A stretch of 64,000 nt of DNA from NCBI RefSeq assembly GCF_004027225.2, contig NC_044282.2, positions 44,298,576-44,362,575 on the forward strand, read 5' to 3'. Shown piece by piece: positions 62,465-64,000 of the stretch (positions within the stretch are counted from its first letter, which is position 1; each line of letters begins with the position of its first letter). The position numbers were made by a program, and so were the translations under genes. Source of the stretch: Strigops habroptila. Taxonomy: Eukaryota; Chordata; Aves; Psittaciformes; Psittacidae. Under the pieces are notes generated by a model. The model did no database searches. It was given only the letters and a program-made list of their open reading frames with translations, and was not told the DNA's origin.

Positions 62465-63000
62465 TGTCGTGGTTTAAGCCCAGCCAGTAACTCAGAACCA
62501 CGTAGCTGCTCACTCACTCCCCTCGCTTCCCCCCCCACTCACGGAGGGACTGGGAGAAGAATCAAAAGAATGTAACTCCCACAGGTTGAGATAAGAGCAG
62601 TCCAGTAACGAAGGTATAACACAAAACCACTACTGCTACCACCAACGATAATAATGATAAGGGAAATAACAACGGAAGAGAATATAAAACTAAAAAGGGA
62701 AGGAAAGAAAAAAACAATAAACAGCAGTGATGCACAATACAATTGCTCACCATTCGCCAACCAATACCCAGCCTGACCTGAGCAGCGACCTGGGCCTTCC
62801 AGGTAACTTCCCCCAGTTTATATACTGGGCATGACATGCTGTGGTATGGAATACCCTTTGGCTAGTTTGGGTCAGGTGTCCTGTCTCTGCTCACTCCCGG
62901 CTTCCCGTGCCCCTCCTCACTGGCAGAGCATGAGAGACTGAAAAGTCCTTGATCGAGGTAAGTGTTATATTCACTGCTCTGAGCACTTTTGCGTTGTTAT
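62465..63000 (-). mobile_element. LTR of a related avian ERV family, right end degraded
   Basis: Left edge TGTCGTGGTTTAAGCCCAGC is close to that of the LTR at 51259. 'cccacaggttgagataagag' and 'ggcatgacatgctgtggtat' and 'ccctttggctagtttgggtc' mark the body. The middle is A-rich with AATAATGATAA units, unlike the two LTRs at 51 and 59 kb, so it is a different subfamily. The right end after 'gagagactgaaaagtccttg' fades without a clear ...CA terminus, so the last part seems deleted. No internal genes adjoin it. Confidence 0.8.
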
Positions 63001-63002
63001 AG

Positions 63003-64000
63003 ATTAAAGAATTACAAACTTTCTCATAATTTAAGAACTAACCTCTGATTTCACAGAAAGCAGTGATTATTTGGTTGTTCTTGTAATGGGACTAAGGTCT
63101 AGTCTTAATAAGCCACAATCATCAACTGATGGGTATTTTATAATGGGAAAATCAAAGGATGATGAGTAAGGCCAAGGCGGTGATTTCTTACTCTGATTTA
63201 GCCTCCTGGAACAGGTTTGGAGCTATCACAAGAGTGAAGAAAGCAGTTTAGTATTTGTAGAGCCCCTCTGGTACCCTTTTAGGTGCTGGGTGTCCTGCCT
63301 GTCCTGCTGCTGCAGCTCCCCAGCTCATCCAGCTGGCTGGCAGAAGGGCTTGTATAGCCACTTCCCAGCCCTCCCTGGCAGAACCAGCCGCATTAGCTGA
63401 GACTAATGATTTCAACTTCTTAAGGTTATCTGGCTCATTTTGGCAGAGGCAGGTTCGGAAGCACTTACACCAGCAACTGGGCAGCAGGCCTGAGGGAGTG
63501 GTAGCCCTCACTTCAGCCAAGTGGTGGTTACAAGGAGCTGGGGGCTGCCTGAAGGCTCCAACTTCTTCAACTGGCCCTCATCTACCTGGAAAGGGTGTAC
63601 AAACACCAGGTAAGTCTCACTCTCATAGCCCGGATGGAACTAATTACTTCACAGGCAATCATCAGCTGATAACCACTTCTGGATATTGTGGATTTGACTG
63701 ATTTAGGTACGAGACCAGAGCTGAAATTCTCTGTATTCTATAATCAAAGCTCTGAGCCAACTAATTCCCTTCTGTTAAAACTGCCTACACGTGTGCACAC
63801 ATGCACACACACACGTTTTCTCTCTTTTCCCTTTGTCTCGCACCCTGAGCTGTAGTTGCAGATCTGAGATAGGGTAGGCTGAGTGCTATATTCTCTGCAA
63901 TTACCCTGACATGTCGTGAAACCTACCTCAAGCTATTAGGGCCTGGAACATCAGTGATGGTAGCAAAATAAAAAGGTTGGTGCCATATTTGTCTACTTCA
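63003..64000. other. Non-coding end of window
   Basis: A GC-richer patch at 63250-63620 carries open frames on both strands and a plus-strand CAG-GTAAGT consensus at 63607-63615 (see findings), but no recognisable protein. A CA/TG simple run lies at about 63788-63815. Confidence 0.35.
63788..63815. repeat. (CA)n-type simple repeat
   Basis: Imperfect ACACGTGTGCACACATGCAC followed by a short CA run. Confidence 0.7.

Noticed and set aside
62539-62837. Hydrophobic minus-strand frames of 73-91 codons
   Set aside because: Within the A-rich middle of the LTR at 62465; the leucine- and serine-rich composition is a by-product of base composition.
51259-63000. Possible intact endogenous retrovirus between the LTRs
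   Set aside because: The LTRs at 51 and 59 kb are in opposite orientation, the one at 62 kb is of a different subfamily, and no gag, pol or env homology is seen between them.
1-64000. tRNA, rRNA, CRISPR, operons, riboswitches, toxin or defence systems
   Set aside because: Nothing of the kind is visible; the window is vertebrate nuclear DNA dominated by retroelements and non-coding sequence.

Overview
This window reads as vertebrate, almost certainly bird, nuclear DNA. It is AT-rich and gene-poor. It carries several CR1 (chicken repeat 1) LINEs ending in the typical ATTCTATG-type 8-bp tails, avian ERVL-like solo LTRs with TG...CA ends, and a background of very old MIR, L2 and CR1 relics. No complete protein-coding gene, tRNA, rRNA, CRISPR array or prokaryotic feature was found. 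The species and chromosome cannot be told from the sequence alone.

Layout. 0.4-3.7 kb: two well-formed candidate coding exons on the minus strand (406-507 and 3430-3692) flank a degraded LTR with an internal ~46-bp minisatellite (1774-2330) and a MIR relic. 3.7-12 kb: non-coding, with old repeat scraps. 12.1-14.2 kb: an ancient L2-type LINE relic (+) next to a 5'-truncated younger CR1 (-) whose reverse-transcriptase C-terminus is still open over 1.06 kb. 14.2-22.4 kb: mostly unremarkable, with a short CR1 (17583-17785). 22.4-23.7 kb: an ancient CR1 relic (+) split by the 3' end of a second ancient CR1 (-). 25.9-26.1 kb: another old CR1 scrap. 28.4-29.1 kb: a degenerate internal repeat and an old sauropsid repeat. 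29-37.5 kb: no confident feature. 37.5-41.6 kb: a nearly full-length CR1 (+) with a frameshifted ORF1 (zinc-finger-like plus esterase-like) and an ORF2 (endonuclease plus reverse transcriptase) broken by four single-base indels. 44.5-51 kb: MIR/L2 relics and a CR1. 51.3-52.2 kb: a solo LTR and a candidate minus-strand exon. 58.9-59.4 kb: a solo LTR with a clean 5-bp target-site duplication. 62.5-63.0 kb: another LTR.

Interpretation. The candidate exons at 406-507, 3430-3692, 48097-48156 and 52065-52217 all lie on the minus strand. This fits one large-intron gene read right to left across the window. The junction 3430-3692 to 406-507 is phase-compatible. I could not identify the gene and give no symbol. 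Everything else is explained by retroelements inserted into intronic or intergenic DNA. I found no convincing new biological system. The items most worth checking are the unidentified exons and the nested CR1 structure.
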